From the NCBI GenBank assembly GCA_003353945.1, contig PIVM01000026.1, positions 1 through 51,146 of the forward strand: a stretch of DNA of 51,146 nt, in the 5' to 3' direction. Numbering within the stretch: position 1 is the stretch's first letter; every line of letters begins with the position of its first letter. Below the pieces are notes generated by a model. The model searched no databases, was not told the DNA's origin, and saw nothing but the letters and a program-made list of their open reading frames with translations. Both the position numbers and the translations under genes were made by a program. Origin of the DNA: Gammaproteobacteria bacterium. GTDB lineage: Bacteria > Pseudomonadota > Gammaproteobacteria > Pseudomonadales > PIVM01. Below, in pieces: positions 9,823 to 19,733 of this stretch.

Positions 9823-11487
9823 ATGTACCAATACGACGGATACGATCAACAGATGCTGGATGATCGTGTAAAGCAGTTCAGGAGCCAAACCCAACGTTTC
9901 CTGAAAGGTGAGTTGAGTGAAAACGAGTTTTTGCCACTACGCTTGCAAAATGGTCTTTATATTCAACGTCTGGCGCCGCTTTTGCGTATCGCTGTTCCCT
10001 ACGGCTTACTATCCTCCCATCAACTTCGGGCAATAGCAAAAATCAGCCGGGATTTCGATAAAGGCTATGTTCATTTCACCACCCGACAAAATATACAAAT
10101 GAACTGGCCACGCCTTGAGGAAGTCCCTGATATTTTGGAACAACTGGCCGCTGTTCAAATGCATGCCATTCAAACCAGTGGCGCCTGTATTCGCAATGTT
10201 ACCTCTGACCAGTTTGCTGGTGTGGCTGCTGATGAACGGATTGACCCTCGCCCCTATTGCGAAATGATTCGCCAGTGGTCTACTTTTCATCCTGAATTTG
10301 CTTTTCTTCCACGCAAATTCAAGATTGCTGTTTGTGGTGCACAAAATGACAGGGCTGCCATCAGGGTACATGATATTGCTGTTGAACTGACTGAAAATGA
10401 AATGCAGGAAGTCGGTTACCGCATTTACGTTGGTGGAGGCCTTGGTCGCACACCGGTAGTTGCTGAACTGATCAATCCCTACCTGCCGGAAAAAGACCTG
10501 CTGACCTATTTGGAAGCCATTCTGCGGGTTTACAACCAACTCGGCTGCAGAGACAACAAATACAAAGCCAGAATAAAAATTCTGGTTCGCGCAATGGGTA
10601 TTTCTGCATTTCGCAACAAAGTCGATCAAGAATGGGCGTTGATAAAAGGCGGGACTGCGACATTAACGGATAAAGAACTGGCGCGCATTAAAAAAGATTT
10701 TGCCCCCCGGCCATACGAAACTGTAGATGTATTGGAATGCAACCAGAATTTAAACCAGCAATCCCAGCAAAACAATGCTTTTGCGCAGTGGTTGTCCCAT
10801 AACACGTTTGCACACAAAATCGACGGTTACAGCGCCGTGACACTATCCTTAAAGCGCACAGGCATTGCTACAGGCAATGTGACAGATCAGCAACTCGAAG
10901 CCATTGCCAATCTTGCCGATACATTCTCATTTGGAGAAGTACGATCGACTCATGAACAAAACATGGTGATGGCCGATGTCAAAAAATCCGATCTTTATCT
11001 GCTGTGGCAAGAACTGTTCAAACTGGGTTTTGCTACTCCCAATATTGGGTGTCTGACCGATATCATCTGCTGCCCTGGCGGCGACTATTGTTCATTGGCA
11101 AACGCCAAATCTATCCCGGTTGCAGAATCTATTCAGCGAACATTTGATGACCTGGATTATCTGTACGATCTGGGTAATATTAGGCTGAATATCTCCGGCT
11201 GTATGAACGGTTGCGGACATCATCATATGGGTCACATCGGCATTCTGGGTGTCGATAAAAGAGGACAGGAATTCTACCAGGTCAGTCTCGGTGGCGACCC
11301 CAGCCTGAACACATCGTTGGGGATAATTCTGGGCCCGTCATTTTCCCATACCGAAATTGCAGGCATCATTGTCAAAATTATAGATACCTACGTTCAAATG
11401 AGAGTTGAACAGGAGTCTTTTATTGACACTTATCGTCGTGTCGGCATAACCCCGTTTAAGGAGCAAGTATATGACAAAGCTGATTAA
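9823..11487 (+). CDS. cysI: Nitrite/sulfite reductase, sulfite reductase hemoprotein CysI type
   Basis: Six-electron reduction of sulfite to sulfide in assimilatory sulfur metabolism. The chosen start at 9823 gives 554 residues beginning MYQYDGYDQQM; the 9784 start would add an atypical leader. The siroheme/4Fe-4S ligands are present as Cys417-X5-Cys423 (CCPGGDYC) and Cys460-X3-Cys464 (SGCMNGCGHHHMGH), and both halves carry the duplicated ferredoxin-like nitrite/sulfite reductase domain (YVHFTTRQNIQ, SFGEVRSTHEQN). The DUF934 gene overlaps its 3' end, an arrangement typical of Pseudomonas-type sulfite reductase. An assimilatory nitrite reductase role is less likely because of that partner. 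Confidence 0.92.
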   Translation: MYQYDGYDQQMLDDRVKQFRSQTQRFLKGELSENEFLPLRLQNGLYIQRLAPLLRIAVPYGLLSSHQLRAIAKISRDFDKGYVHFTTRQNIQMNWPRLEEVPDILEQLAAVQMHAIQTSGACIRNVTSDQFAGVAADERIDPRPYCEMIRQWSTFHPEFAFLPRKFKIAVCGAQNDRAAIRVHDIAVELTENEMQEVGYRIYVGGGLGRTPVVAELINPYLPEKDLLTYLEAILRVYNQLGCRDNKYKARIKILVRAMGISAFRNKVDQEWALIKGGTATLTDKELARIKKDFAPRPYETVDVLECNQNLNQQSQQNNAFAQWLSHNTFAHKIDGYSAVTLSLKRTGIATGNVTDQQLEAIANLADTFSFGEVRSTHEQNMVMADVKKSDLYLLWQELFKLGFATPNIGCLTDIICCPGGDYCSLANAKSIPVAESIQRTFDDLDYLYDLGNIRLNISGCMNGCGHHHMGHIGILGVDKRGQEFYQVSLGGDPSLNTSLGIILGPSFSHTEIAGIIVKIIDTYVQMRVEQESFIDTYRRVGITPFKEQVYDKAD

Positions 11488-11968
11488 AAACAATCAGGTA
11501 GTAGAAGACTCCTGGCGATTGATAAGCGATAAAAATATAACCTCAGTTACTGATTTAGCGCAAAGCGAGCACATTATTGTGCCATTGAAAGTATGGAAAT
11601 CCTGCCACGAGCAGCTTTCACAGAAAACAACCATCGGTGTATGGCTTGACAGTGATGAACCGCCCACGCTATTGGCTGACGATTTGCCAAATCTGCCTCT
11701 GGTCGCAATCAATTTCCCTGTATTCTCTGATGGTCGGGGATTCAGTTATGCCGACACCTTACGGAGACAATACCAATTTGAAGGAGAATTGCGTGCGATT
11801 GGCGATGTACTGAGAGATCAGCTATTTTTTATGAAGCGATGTGGTTTTGATAGCTTTGTGCTGCGAGAAAATGATACTGCTGAAGAGGCCATGGCCAGCC
11901 TGCAGGATTTTCAGCATGCGTATCAGGGCACGGCTGATAACTCAGAGCCATTGTACCGGCATCGTTGA
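11471..11968 (+). CDS. DUF934 protein, partner of sulfite reductase
   Basis: A 165-residue protein whose ATG lies 17 bases inside the end of cysI, with AAGGAG in front: translational coupling. The segments VVEDSW near the start and the C-terminal FSDGRGFSYADTLRRQYQFEGELRAIGDVLRDQLFFM region (only part quoted) are the DUF934 hallmark. In pseudomonads this family follows cysI and is annotated as an oxidoreductase probably involved in sulfite reduction; it may serve electron delivery or assembly, but a biochemical role is not established to my knowledge. No cofactor-binding cysteines stand out beyond two single ones. Confidence 0.9.
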   Translation: MTKLIKNNQVVEDSWRLISDKNITSVTDLAQSEHIIVPLKVWKSCHEQLSQKTTIGVWLDSDEPPTLLADDLPNLPLVAINFPVFSDGRGFSYADTLRRQYQFEGELRAIGDVLRDQLFFMKRCGFDSFVLRENDTAEEAMASLQDFQHAYQGTADNSEPLYRHR

Positions 11969-12062
11969 AACAGCTGCACCGGCGGATTAATCTGACCGAT
12001 TAGCAGCTTGTTTGCCGCCGGCAAGCACTCACTGCTAATCATTTACCTGCAATAGGCGTTCA

Positions 12063-13232
12063 ATGGAAGACGTTAGTCTAACCTTCTCGTTTTTCCTGAT
12101 TTTCACAGGTGCTGCAGTTTTCGCCTCCCTGGCGCTGTATACGCGGCAGCCTCTGATCATTGCCTATATTGTACTGGGAATGATCATCGGCCCTTATGGT
12201 CTGGAATTTATTCAAGATACCAGCTTGCTCAGTGAAATTTCACAAATCGGCATTATTTTTCTTCTTTTTCTTTTGGGACTGGATATGCAGCCCCAGGCAC
12301 TACTGTCTGTAGTCAAAAAAGCCACTCTGGTTGCCATTATCAGTTCAAGTCTTTTTGCCATTGTGGGTTTTACAGTGGCAACCCTGTTTGGCTATAGCAT
12401 AAACGAGAGTCTTATTATCGGATCAGCAATGATGTTCTCCAGCACGATTATCGGAATCAAACTACTACCGACGACCGTATTGCATCATAAACACACTGGA
12501 GAATTAATGATTGGCCTGCTGCTATTGCAAGATGTGATTGCCATCTTTGTCCTACTGATTCTAATGGACAGCAAAACCGGTGATTTTCAGTTAAACAATT
12601 TACTGCTGACACTGGCGGCCCTCCCCCTTGTCATTGGTGCCTCAGTCCTGTTTGTTCGACTGGTTTTGCTAAAGCTTATTTCTCGATTTGACCATTTTCA
12701 TGAATACATTTTTCTGACGGCTATCGGTTGGTGCTTGGGCATGGCGGAACTTGCTAACACTTTGGGGCTGTCTGAGGAAATTGGCGCTTTTATTGCCGGC
12801 ATTTCAATTGCCACCAGTCCAATCGCGCAATATATAGCGGTCAATTTGCGCCCTCTTCGGGATTTTTTCCTGATCCTGTTTTTCTTCTCACTCGGCGCGC
12901 AATTTGATTTGGCGCTTATTCAACAAATTGCGGCTCCAGCGCTAATTCTCGCCATTATGATGCTTGTGATTAAACCGGTTGTGTTCAGACTGTTATTAAG
13001 TCGCTTGAGTGAAACACGTCATCTTGCCTGGGATGTCGGCTTTCGTTTAGGACAGATCAGCGAGTTTTCTCTGTTGATTGCGTATATCGCTGTGGATACC
13101 GAACTTATCGGCAAACACGCTTCTCACTTAATACAGGCAACAGCAATCATTACGTTTATTGTCTCCTCCTACATCGTGATTTTTAACTATCCGAATCCGG
13201 TAGCAGTTTCAGATAAACTGCGTCGTGATTGA
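12063..13232 (+). CDS. CPA2-family cation:proton antiporter (Kef-type membrane domain only)
   Basis: A 389-residue polytopic inner-membrane protein with about eleven to twelve hydrophobic segments and the Na+/H+ exchanger signatures of KefB/KefC-type proteins (VLGMIIGPYGLEF, GIIFLLFLLGLDM, SEEIGAFIAGISIA, FFFSLGAQFD). Kef proteins normally continue into a cytoplasmic RCK/TrkA-N domain of about 200 residues; here translation stops right after the membrane part, so nucleotide or glutathione gating is absent. It follows DUF934 by about 95 bases and is closed by a strong terminator. Transported ion (K+ or Na+) cannot be told from sequence. Confidence 0.85.
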   Translation: MEDVSLTFSFFLIFTGAAVFASLALYTRQPLIIAYIVLGMIIGPYGLEFIQDTSLLSEISQIGIIFLLFLLGLDMQPQALLSVVKKATLVAIISSSLFAIVGFTVATLFGYSINESLIIGSAMMFSSTIIGIKLLPTTVLHHKHTGELMIGLLLLQDVIAIFVLLILMDSKTGDFQLNNLLLTLAALPLVIGASVLFVRLVLLKLISRFDHFHEYIFLTAIGWCLGMAELANTLGLSEEIGAFIAGISIATSPIAQYIAVNLRPLRDFFLILFFFSLGAQFDLALIQQIAAPALILAIMMLVIKPVVFRLLLSRLSETRHLAWDVGFRLGQISEFSLLIAYIAVDTELIGKHASHLIQATAIITFIVSSYIVIFNYPNPVAVSDKLRRD

Positions 13233-13263
13233 TATAATTTAAACACCATTTTCGTGAGGTAAT

Positions 13264-13290
13264 AAAAAACCCGGCAATGCCGGGTTTTTT
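13264..13290. terminator. Bidirectional terminator between antiporter and etfA
   Basis: CCCGGC-AAT-GCCGGG stem flanked by A-run on one side and T-run on the other, placed 31 bases after the antiporter stop and 19 bases after the etfA stop on the opposite strand. It can terminate both convergent transcripts. Confidence 0.92.
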
Positions 13291-13308
13291 ATTACTCCGA
13301 TATCGATA

Positions 13309-14238
13309 TTACAACTGCTGCTCCAGCTCTGGCATTGCCTCGAACAAATCTGCAACCAGACCGTAATCCGAAATCTGAAAAATGGGCGCATCTTCGTCCT
13401 TGTTGATAGCAACAATGACCTTGCTATCCTTCATGCCCGCCAGGTGTTGAATAGCGCCGGAAATGCCCACTGCGATATATAAGTCAGGCGCAACGATTTT
13501 ACCTGTCTGACCAACCTGCATATCATTACTAACAAAACCCGCATCAACAGCTGCTCGAGACGCACCAACAGCAGCTCCAAGCTTGTCAGCAACAGACTCA
13601 AGCATTTTGAAGCTTTCACTGTTCTGCATGCCTCGGCCACCAGCGATAATTACCTTCGCAGAAGTCAGCTCAGGACGATCCGATACAGCCAGCTCTTCTT
13701 TGATAAAACTGGACAAGCCTGCATCCTGTACTGATGCCACACTCTCCACACTGGCTGAACCACCCTCTGCAGCCACAGGATCATACGCTGTACCACGCAC
13801 TGTAATAACCTTTATGGCATCCGATGATTGGATAGTGGCAATCACATTACCGGCATAGATTGGTCGTTTGAAAGTATCTGCGCTTTCTACACTGATAATC
13901 TCAGAAATCTGAGCAACGTCCAATAAAGCAGCGACTCTTGGCATAATATTTTTGCCATTCGAGGTTGCTCCGGCCAGTATGTGAGAAAACTCTTTACCGA
14001 TCTCAGCAACCAGCAATGATATATTCTCTGCCAATTGATGTTCATACGCGGCATTGTCAGCAGCTAGAACCTTGCTAACACCATCAACTTTTGCCGCTGC
14101 TTCAGCAACATCAGCGCAATTAGCACCTGCGACCAAAACAGTAATATCACCACCGATCGCCTTGGCTGCGGCGACGGTATTCAGCGTAGCGCCCTTGAGG
14201 GTGCTGTTGTCATGCTCTGCTACAACTAAAATACTCAT
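13309..14238 (-). CDS. etfA: Electron transfer flavoprotein alpha subunit
   Basis: FAD-binding subunit of ETF, which collects electrons from acyl-CoA and other dehydrogenases and passes them to ETF-quinone oxidoreductase. The 309 residues match the usual length. Visible are the N-terminal ETF domain ([31 protein letters not shown]) and the conserved FAD-binding C-terminal part ([58 protein letters not shown]; quoted in pieces). It starts one base after etfB, so the two are translated together. The respiratory partner lies across the divergent promoter region. Confidence 0.97.
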   Translation of the reverse strand: MSILVVAEHDNSTLKGATLNTVAAAKAIGGDITVLVAGANCADVAEAAAKVDGVSKVLAADNAAYEHQLAENISLLVAEIGKEFSHILAGATSNGKNIMPRVAALLDVAQISEIISVESADTFKRPIYAGNVIATIQSSDAIKVITVRGTAYDPVAAEGGSASVESVASVQDAGLSSFIKEELAVSDRPELTSAKVIIAGGRGMQNSESFKMLESVADKLGAAVGASRAAVDAGFVSNDMQVGQTGKIVAPDLYIAVGISGAIQHLAGMKDSKVIVAINKDEDAPIFQISDYGLVADLFEAMPELEQQL

Positions 14239-14239
14239 C

Positions 14240-14989
14240 TTATATTACCTTCGCCTCATTTTTCAGTTTATCGATCAACTGCTCCACACTTTCCACTTTA
14301 ACGCCAGCTTGACGCTCGGCGGGTGGCTCAACCTTCACGGTGATCAGGGTAGGTGCGACACTCACGCCCAGGTCATCAGGGGTAAGAACGTCTAGCGGCT
14401 TTTTCTTAGCTTTCATAATGTTTGGCAATGAAGCATAACGCGGCTCATTCAAACGAAGATCAGCGGTGACTACCGCAGGCAGATTTAAGCTGATAGTTTG
14501 CAATCCACCGTCTACTTCACGGGTCACAGAGGCTTTGCCGTCTTCAAAAATCAATTCCGAAGCGAAAGTCGCTTGAGACATGCCAGCCAATGCCGCCAGC
14601 ATCTGACCGGTTTGATTATTATCACCATCAATAGACTGCTTACCAACAATAACCAGATCAACCGATTCCTTTTCAACAATAGCTTTTAGCAATTTTGAGA
14701 TAGCCAGTGGCTGCGTGTCCTTTGGCGCATCCACCTGAATGCCACGATCAGCACCCAAGGCCAGTGCTGTCCGAATCTGTTCTTGTACTGATTTATCGCC
14801 GACAGATACTGCAATTATCTCCGTCGCAACGCCTTTCTCTTTCAAACGAACCGCTTCCTCGACAGCGATTTCACAAAAGGGGTTAATTGCCATTTTGACG
14901 TTTGCCAGATCTACGTCACTACCATCTGCTTTTGCTCGAACCTTTACGTTCGCATCAGCAACTCGTTTAACTGCAACAAGAATCTTCAT
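14240..14989 (-). CDS. etfB: Electron transfer flavoprotein beta subunit
   Basis: AMP-binding partner of EtfA, 249 residues. Family features are [14 protein letters not shown] at the start, the [20 protein letters not shown] region, the recognition segment [12 protein letters not shown] and the signature [18 protein letters not shown]-like stretch (here [15 protein letters not shown]). It also keeps [20 protein letters not shown], the site that in some organisms is lysine-methylated. First gene of the etfBA operon; the operon's promoter must lie in 14990-15441, divergent from ETF-quinone oxidoreductase, so the ETF system can be co-regulated. Confidence 0.97.
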   Translation of the reverse strand: MKILVAVKRVADANVKVRAKADGSDVDLANVKMAINPFCEIAVEEAVRLKEKGVATEIIAVSVGDKSVQEQIRTALALGADRGIQVDAPKDTQPLAISKLLKAIVEKESVDLVIVGKQSIDGDNNQTGQMLAALAGMSQATFASELIFEDGKASVTREVDGGLQTISLNLPAVVTADLRLNEPRYASLPNIMKAKKKPLDVLTPDDLGVSVAPTLITVKVEPPAERQAGVKVESVEQLIDKLKNEAKVI

Positions 14990-15441
14990 AGATTACCCGT
15001 TTAATTTATAATTTAGGTTTGGAGGTAACACTGCGCTAACGTGCTGACATCAATACCTTGAGCTCAAACAAGCCTCAGATATAAATTTGCGCACGTTAAA
15101 GACGCAACATAAAAAAGGTGCCATATCTTGACCTTAAATCACAGCAACGTCAATAGCCAAGACCCTGCCAAGCGCCGCCCTTTCAACCAAATCCATGGCC
15201 TATCTCAATCAATAACCACAAAAACTAAATATCAAGCAAAAAGCGCTTACGCTCTGCACTCATAATTCCATACATTTCAGTTAGTTATTATTTAAGCAAC
15301 TCAATCATGTCATTAGCCTTTTAAACAAATAATCTATATAATAGCGCCGCTTTTTCCCACTAACTTGCTGGCGAATCAGCCATTTTTTGATCGCTAAAAG
15401 CGCCAGTTAACTTCAAAACCAGCAATTTGAGGGTAATCATT
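14990..15441. other. Divergent regulatory region of the ETF module
   Basis: 452 AT-rich bases with no gene. On the plus strand a near-consensus -10 TATAAT (15337-15342) lies 18 bases after TTAGCC. On the minus strand a weak pair TTGCGT / TTATAT with 17-base spacing lies about 90 bases ahead of etfB. No clear operator palindrome was found. Confidence 0.6.
15313..15342 (+). promoter_or_regulatory. Probable promoter of ETF-quinone oxidoreductase
   Basis: Perfect -10 TATAAT at 15337-15342 with a weak -35 TTAGCC at 15313-15318 (18-base spacer). The start of transcription would be near 15349, giving a leader of about 90 bases. Confidence 0.55.
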
Positions 15442-17097
15442 GTGGAACGTGAATCAATGGAATTCGACGTTGTCATCGTCGGTGCAGGTCCTTCTGGCTT
15501 ATCAGCCGCTTGCCGTATCCGTCAATTGAGCGAAGAAACCGGACAGGACATCAGCGTTTGTGTTGTAGAAAAAGGCTCCGAAGTCGGTGCTCATATACTA
15601 TCCGGTGCGGTGCTTGAAACACGCGCATTGGATGAACTTTTTCCTGATTGGAAGGAAAAAGGCGCTCCAGTAAACACCCCGGTGACTGGAGATGAAATTT
15701 ATTTTATGACCAGCGGCGAAAAAGCCATCAAGGTACCTGGCGCTTTGATGCCCAGTGTTATGCACAATCACGGCAATTATGTGATAAGTCTGGGTAATCT
15801 ATGCCGCTGGTTAGCAGAACAAGCCGAGGCAATGGGTGCGGAAATATACCCCGGCTTCCCTGCTGCCGACATTCTTTATCATGACAATGGTCAGGTTAAA
15901 GGCGTTTTAACCGGAGATATGGGGATCGCTGAAGACGGCTCTCAAAAAGACACTTATATGCCCGGGATGGAGTTACACGCAAAATACACCCTGTTTGCCG
16001 AAGGCTGTCGCGGACATTTAGGTAAACGCCTAATCGAAAAATTCAATCTAGACAAGGACTCTGATCCGCAACATTACGGTATTGGTGTCAAGGAAATCTG
16101 GGAAATTGATCCGGCAAAACATCAGCCAGGACTCGTCAGACACTCAATCGGATGGCCTTTGCTGCCCAACGGCGCTGCCGGTGGATCCTTTATGTACCAT
16201 ATGGAAGACAACCAGGTGGCCTTGGGCCTGATTACCGACCTGTGTTATAGCAATCCACACCTGAGTCCTTTCGATGATTTTCAGCGCTACAAAACACACC
16301 CACTGATAAAAGATACACTCGCTGGCGGCAAACGCTTATGCTATGGCGCACGAGCAATCGCAAAAGGCGGCATGCAATCACTGCCTAAAATGGCCTTCCC
16401 TGGCGGATTGTTAATTGGCTGCGATGCTGGCACATTGAATTTTGTTAAAATAAAAGGCAATCACACTGCAATGAAAACAGGGATTGTCGCTGCCGAGGTC
16501 GTTCATAAAGCCATTAGCAATGACAGCAAATCTGGCGAAGAACTGCCTGAATTCAAACAGGCATTTGAGAGTTCCTGGGCCTATCAAGAACTACATCACC
16601 AGCGCAATGTATGCGCATACCAGCATAAGTTTGGTAATCTGATTGGTGCCGGTCTAGTTGTTATGGACTTGAAATTATTCGGAGGCAAAACGCCCTGGAC
16701 CTTACGTGACCCTCATCCGGACCATGAACAACTTAAGCCAGCCAGCGAATGCAAAAAAATCGAATACCCCAAACCCGATAATGAGATCACCTTCGACCGT
16801 CTATCTTCGGTATTCATGTCCAACACAAACCATGAGGAAGATCAGCCCTGTCATTTAACGCTGAAAGATCCCAATATTCCCATTCAACACAATCTTCCCA
16901 TTTACGATGAGCCTGCGCAACGCTATTGCCCGGCAGGTGTTTATGAGATTGTGGAAGATGACAAGGGTGAAAAACAATTTCAGATCAATGGCCAAAATTG
17001 CGTACACTGCAAAACCTGTGACATAAAAGACCCTGCGCAAAATATTGATTGGGTAACACCGGAAGGCTCAGGCGGACCGAATTATCCGAATATGTAA
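15442..17097 (+). CDS. Electron transfer flavoprotein-ubiquinone oxidoreductase
   Basis: Membrane-associated enzyme that oxidises reduced ETF and reduces ubiquinone. The GTG at 15442 is chosen: GAGGG lies eight bases upstream and the resulting MERESMEFDVVIVGAGPSG matches the N-terminus I know from Pseudomonas homologues. The 551-residue protein has the FAD dinucleotide-binding motif GAGPSG near the start, the ubiquinone-binding and FAD-domain segments (SVMHNHGNYVISLGNLCRWL, FAEGCRGHLGK, IGCDAGTLNFVKIKGNHTAMK; given in parts), and a C-terminal ferredoxin-like 4Fe-4S site (RYCPAGVYE ... CVHCKTCDIKDP). It completes the ETF chain with etfBA. Confidence 0.96.
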   Translation: MERESMEFDVVIVGAGPSGLSAACRIRQLSEETGQDISVCVVEKGSEVGAHILSGAVLETRALDELFPDWKEKGAPVNTPVTGDEIYFMTSGEKAIKVPGALMPSVMHNHGNYVISLGNLCRWLAEQAEAMGAEIYPGFPAADILYHDNGQVKGVLTGDMGIAEDGSQKDTYMPGMELHAKYTLFAEGCRGHLGKRLIEKFNLDKDSDPQHYGIGVKEIWEIDPAKHQPGLVRHSIGWPLLPNGAAGGSFMYHMEDNQVALGLITDLCYSNPHLSPFDDFQRYKTHPLIKDTLAGGKRLCYGARAIAKGGMQSLPKMAFPGGLLIGCDAGTLNFVKIKGNHTAMKTGIVAAEVVHKAISNDSKSGEELPEFKQAFESSWAYQELHHQRNVCAYQHKFGNLIGAGLVVMDLKLFGGKTPWTLRDPHPDHEQLKPASECKKIEYPKPDNEITFDRLSSVFMSNTNHEEDQPCHLTLKDPNIPIQHNLPIYDEPAQRYCPAGVYEIVEDDKGEKQFQINGQNCVHCKTCDIKDPAQNIDWVTPEGSGGPNYPNM

Positions 17098-17120
17098 GCG
17101 CTTTAGATTGCACTACTAAT

Positions 17121-17150
17121 AAAAATGGCGATTTTCGAATCGCCATTTTT
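17121..17150. terminator. Bidirectional terminator after ETF-quinone oxidoreductase
   Basis: Perfect 13-base inverted repeat AAAAATGGCGATT around a TTCG tetraloop, 23 bases after the stop codon; the A/T ends give a U-tract on either strand. It can also end the minus-strand operon that stops at 17221. Confidence 0.93.
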
Positions 17151-17220
17151 ATTACTGTAAGTCAATTTAACCTAGAAAACTCAGTTGAATCGTAGCGAGA
17201 GGAACTAAGGTGCTGAACTA

Positions 17221-17631
17221 TCAGAGCGCCTGCATCTTAACTAACCCACGCAACACCAGCTCGTTGTAACTCACAATGCCGACAACCTGACCTTTTTCAA
17301 TAACCGGCACGCTTGCCAAACCAAAACTAAGAAATAATCGTGAGCAGTAACGGACATCCATATCCGGTGACACGCTAATGACCGGCTTGGTCATAATTTC
17401 ATAGACATTGACTCGATCAGCCGATCGATCTTTTGCAAGTACCTTTTTTGCGATATCCGACAACTGCACAATACCGTATTCATCTTTCTCACTTCGTTTG
17501 TTAACAATGACCACATTCGCCTCGGCAGCAATCAGCTCATTCAGCGCATCTTTTACAGTCGTCAATCCATCGAGCTGAACATAATGATGTGTCATGATAT
17601 CACGCGTACGAATCAATATTGCTTCACTCAT
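17221..17631 (-). CDS. CBS-domain protein
   Basis: A 136-residue protein made of one CBS pair: TRDIMTHHYVQLDGLTTVKDAL..., then YEIMTKPVISVSPDMDVRYCSRLF...SVPVIEKGQVVGIVSYNELV. CBS pairs bind adenine nucleotides or Mg2+ and gate transporters and enzymes. It has no fused effector. Its start overlaps the PII-like gene by four bases, and it is the last gene of the DUF1538 operon, so it most likely acts as an energy or ionic-strength sensor for that transporter (inference). Confidence 0.88.
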   Translation of the reverse strand: MSEAILIRTRDIMTHHYVQLDGLTTVKDALNELIAAEANVVIVNKRSEKDEYGIVQLSDIAKKVLAKDRSADRVNVYEIMTKPVISVSPDMDVRYCSRLFLSFGLASVPVIEKGQVVGIVSYNELVLRGLVKMQAL

Positions 17632-17978
17632 AGTTTGTTCCCAACCATAGTTGTGAGTTCTTCAATTTGGTGTTTGACCCCAATCGCATCTTCAACATCA
17701 ATTTGAAAAGCGATGCCGGTACCTGAGGAGTCGTCAAATCGCCCTGCCTTGTCAATTTCTTCCAGAATATGCCGGCTAAGATGCTCCTCAACAAGAAAGA
17801 GCAGAACATCACGCTGAGTCTCCAACGATAAACCAAAGAAGGTTTTACTTTTTTTCAGACCTTCTCCTCTGGCATTGCTGATAATGGTTGAGCCTGTGGC
17901 TCCTGCCTTTCTCGCAGCATCCATAACAGCATTTGTTTTATCATCGTCAGCAAATACAATAATCATTTTAAAATGCAT
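17628..17978 (-). CDS. PII-like regulatory protein
   Basis: A 116-residue protein of the PII/GlnB-like trimeric signal family: MIIVFADDDKTNAVMDAARKAGATGSTII matches the first beta-alpha unit and the later RDVLLFLVEEHLSRHILEEI and GTGIAFQIDVEDAIG match the second half. A canonical T-loop uridylylation tyrosine site is not apparent, and the sequence is far from GlnB/GlnK, so it belongs to the PII-like group tied to transporters. GAGGGG precedes the ATG. Encoded between the second DUF1538 gene (16 bases away) and the CBS gene (four-base overlap); a role as nucleotide- or ion-responsive regulator of the DUF1538 pair is inferred. Confidence 0.82.
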   Translation of the reverse strand: MHFKMIIVFADDDKTNAVMDAARKAGATGSTIISNARGEGLKKSKTFFGLSLETQRDVLLFLVEEHLSRHILEEIDKAGRFDDSSGTGIAFQIDVEDAIGVKHQIEELTTMVGNKL

Positions 17979-17994
17979 AATGAATACCCCTCCT

Positions 17995-18798
17995 CTATTT
18001 GCGGGCTGTAACGGTCAGTTTTTGTTTCTTAAAAAGTGCTATTCGCGATTGTGCTTCAGCTAACTGTGCATAAAACATCACCGCTATTATTGGAAACAAG
18101 CTGGCAAAGGCAATCAAACCAAAACCATCAATCAAAGGGCTACGCCCAGGCACTGTTTCCGACAACCCCAAACCCAAGGCAGCAACCAGCGGGACTGTTA
18201 CGGTGGATGTTGTAACGCCTCCCGAATCATAAGCCAAGGGTATAATCAATTTTGGCGCAAAAAAGGTTTGTATGACCACAACAATATAGCCACCAATAAT
18301 ATAATAATGGATAGGGTCACCGACTACGATGCGATAACTCCCCAAGGCAATTCCAAACGCCACACCAAAGGCGACAGCAATCCGCAACCCCCAAATACCG
18401 ATAGCTCCCCCTGAAACCTCATTGGCTTTGATCGCCACAGCCATTAATGAAGGTTCTGCAAGGGTTGTACTCAAACCGATAAAAAAAGCAAACAAGTAAA
18501 CCCAATAGTAATCCTTCCAGCTCACTTGGCTCAGGTCTCCACTTTCCATAATAAAATGTGGCGCAGTTAACTGCTCAGCCATTGTTCGACCCAGCGGGAA
18601 AAGTGCCTTTTCCAAGCCTAACAAAAACAGTGACAAACCAATCAATACATAAAAAAAGCCAAAACATACTTTACGGAAGTTCGGAACGGATTTTCGGATA
18701 ACAAAAAATTGAAAAGCAAAAATAATTGTAACGATGGGAAGTACATCTCTGATGGTCGACAGAAATGTAGCAGCAAACGCACTGATCAACCCATTCAT
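17995..18798 (-). CDS. DUF1538 membrane protein, second subunit
   Basis: A 267-residue polytopic inner-membrane protein, homologous to the gene before it. Both share the duplicated hallmark [19 protein letters not shown] / [21 protein letters not shown] followed by [14 protein letters not shown]. From memory, a two-component DUF1538 pair named UmpAB from Halomonas was reported as a Na+(Li+,K+)/H+ antiporter; on that basis this is probably one subunit of a heteromeric antiporter. The ATG overlaps the stop of the upstream DUF1538 gene (ATGA), so the subunits are made in step. Confidence 0.85.
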   Translation of the reverse strand: MNGLISAFAATFLSTIRDVLPIVTIIFAFQFFVIRKSVPNFRKVCFGFFYVLIGLSLFLLGLEKALFPLGRTMAEQLTAPHFIMESGDLSQVSWKDYYWVYLFAFFIGLSTTLAEPSLMAVAIKANEVSGGAIGIWGLRIAVAFGVAFGIALGSYRIVVGDPIHYYIIGGYIVVVIQTFFAPKLIIPLAYDSGGVTTSTVTVPLVAALGLGLSETVPGRSPLIDGFGLIAFASLFPIIAVMFYAQLAEAQSRIALFKKQKLTVTARK

Positions 18799-19529
18799 AT
18801 CAGCATGCCATAGACCATGACGAAAATCATGGGCGTTAAGGAAGCAAAAGCAATCAGACCAAAGCCATCTACCATGGGATTTCTACCTTTGATCGATGAT
18901 GCGAGCCCCACACCCAATGCCGTCACCAGGGGCACAGTAATAGTAGACGTGGTTACCCCCCCGGAATCGTACGCAATACCAATAATTTCCTTTGGCGCAA
19001 TCATTGTCATTAAAACGACCAGAATGTAACCCCCGATAATGAGATAGTGAATAGGCCAGCCTTTCAGAATACGAATAACTCCGATAACAATCGCCAATCC
19101 CACCGATAACGCAACAGTTAACCTCAAACCGGTTGCGTAGCTGTATTTCGCGTCCTCATTATTCACTATTACATTGCCATCGGCAGCAATGGCAGCCGCT
19201 TCCATCGACACGGCAATCAACGCGGGCTCAGCGATGGTAGCCCCAAAGCCCAAGGCAAAAGCGAACAGCAATAACCAAGTCACACTTCCTTTACGAGCAA
19301 ACGCATGGGCCATTGATTCGCCAATCGGGAAAAGCCCCATCTCCAGGCCATAGATAAAGAAAGTTAATCCCAACACGACCAATAACATGCCCACTATTAG
19401 CTCAAGCATATTAGGTAACGGTTGCTGTAGAACCAGAAATTGAAAAAAGAGTACTACAGCGACAATGGGCAACAAATCACGAACACTACCCAAAAAAGAT
19501 TTCCAGAATGATGCTAGACTCTTAATCAC
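18795..19529 (-). CDS. DUF1538 membrane protein, first subunit
   Basis: A 244-residue multi-pass membrane protein started by GTG with GAGG eight bases ahead. Same family signature as its neighbour ([53 protein letters not shown]). Its N-terminus [21 protein letters not shown] also aligns with the next protein, so the pair arose by gene duplication. First gene of a tightly packed operon DUF1538-DUF1538-PII-CBS. Probable subunit of a cation/proton antiporter (inference from the described UmpAB pair). Confidence 0.85.
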   Translation of the reverse strand: MIKSLASFWKSFLGSVRDLLPIVAVVLFFQFLVLQQPLPNMLELIVGMLLVVLGLTFFIYGLEMGLFPIGESMAHAFARKGSVTWLLLFAFALGFGATIAEPALIAVSMEAAAIAADGNVIVNNEDAKYSYATGLRLTVALSVGLAIVIGVIRILKGWPIHYLIIGGYILVVLMTMIAPKEIIGIAYDSGGVTTSTITVPLVTALGVGLASSIKGRNPMVDGFGLIAFASLTPMIFVMVYGMLI

Positions 19530-19733
19530 TCTTTCGCCTCAAATCAGTTTGCTAAACCTGAATCCGTGAATTCAGGCCAGATGATGACGGAAATGCAAAT
19601 CATTCGACAGGAACAATAGTAGAACATTGTTGAAGTTTGTAAATGTTGCACCCCAAAAGACGATCAGATCATAATCTATCAGGCGAGATGATTTTTAGTA
19701 ATCAGATTAGATCGAAACTAATACAGAAAGCAG

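Noticed and set aside
10009-10629. Minus-strand open frame of 206 codons
   Set aside because: Lies entirely inside cysI, whose motifs and length are convincing; composition is that of an antisense shadow.
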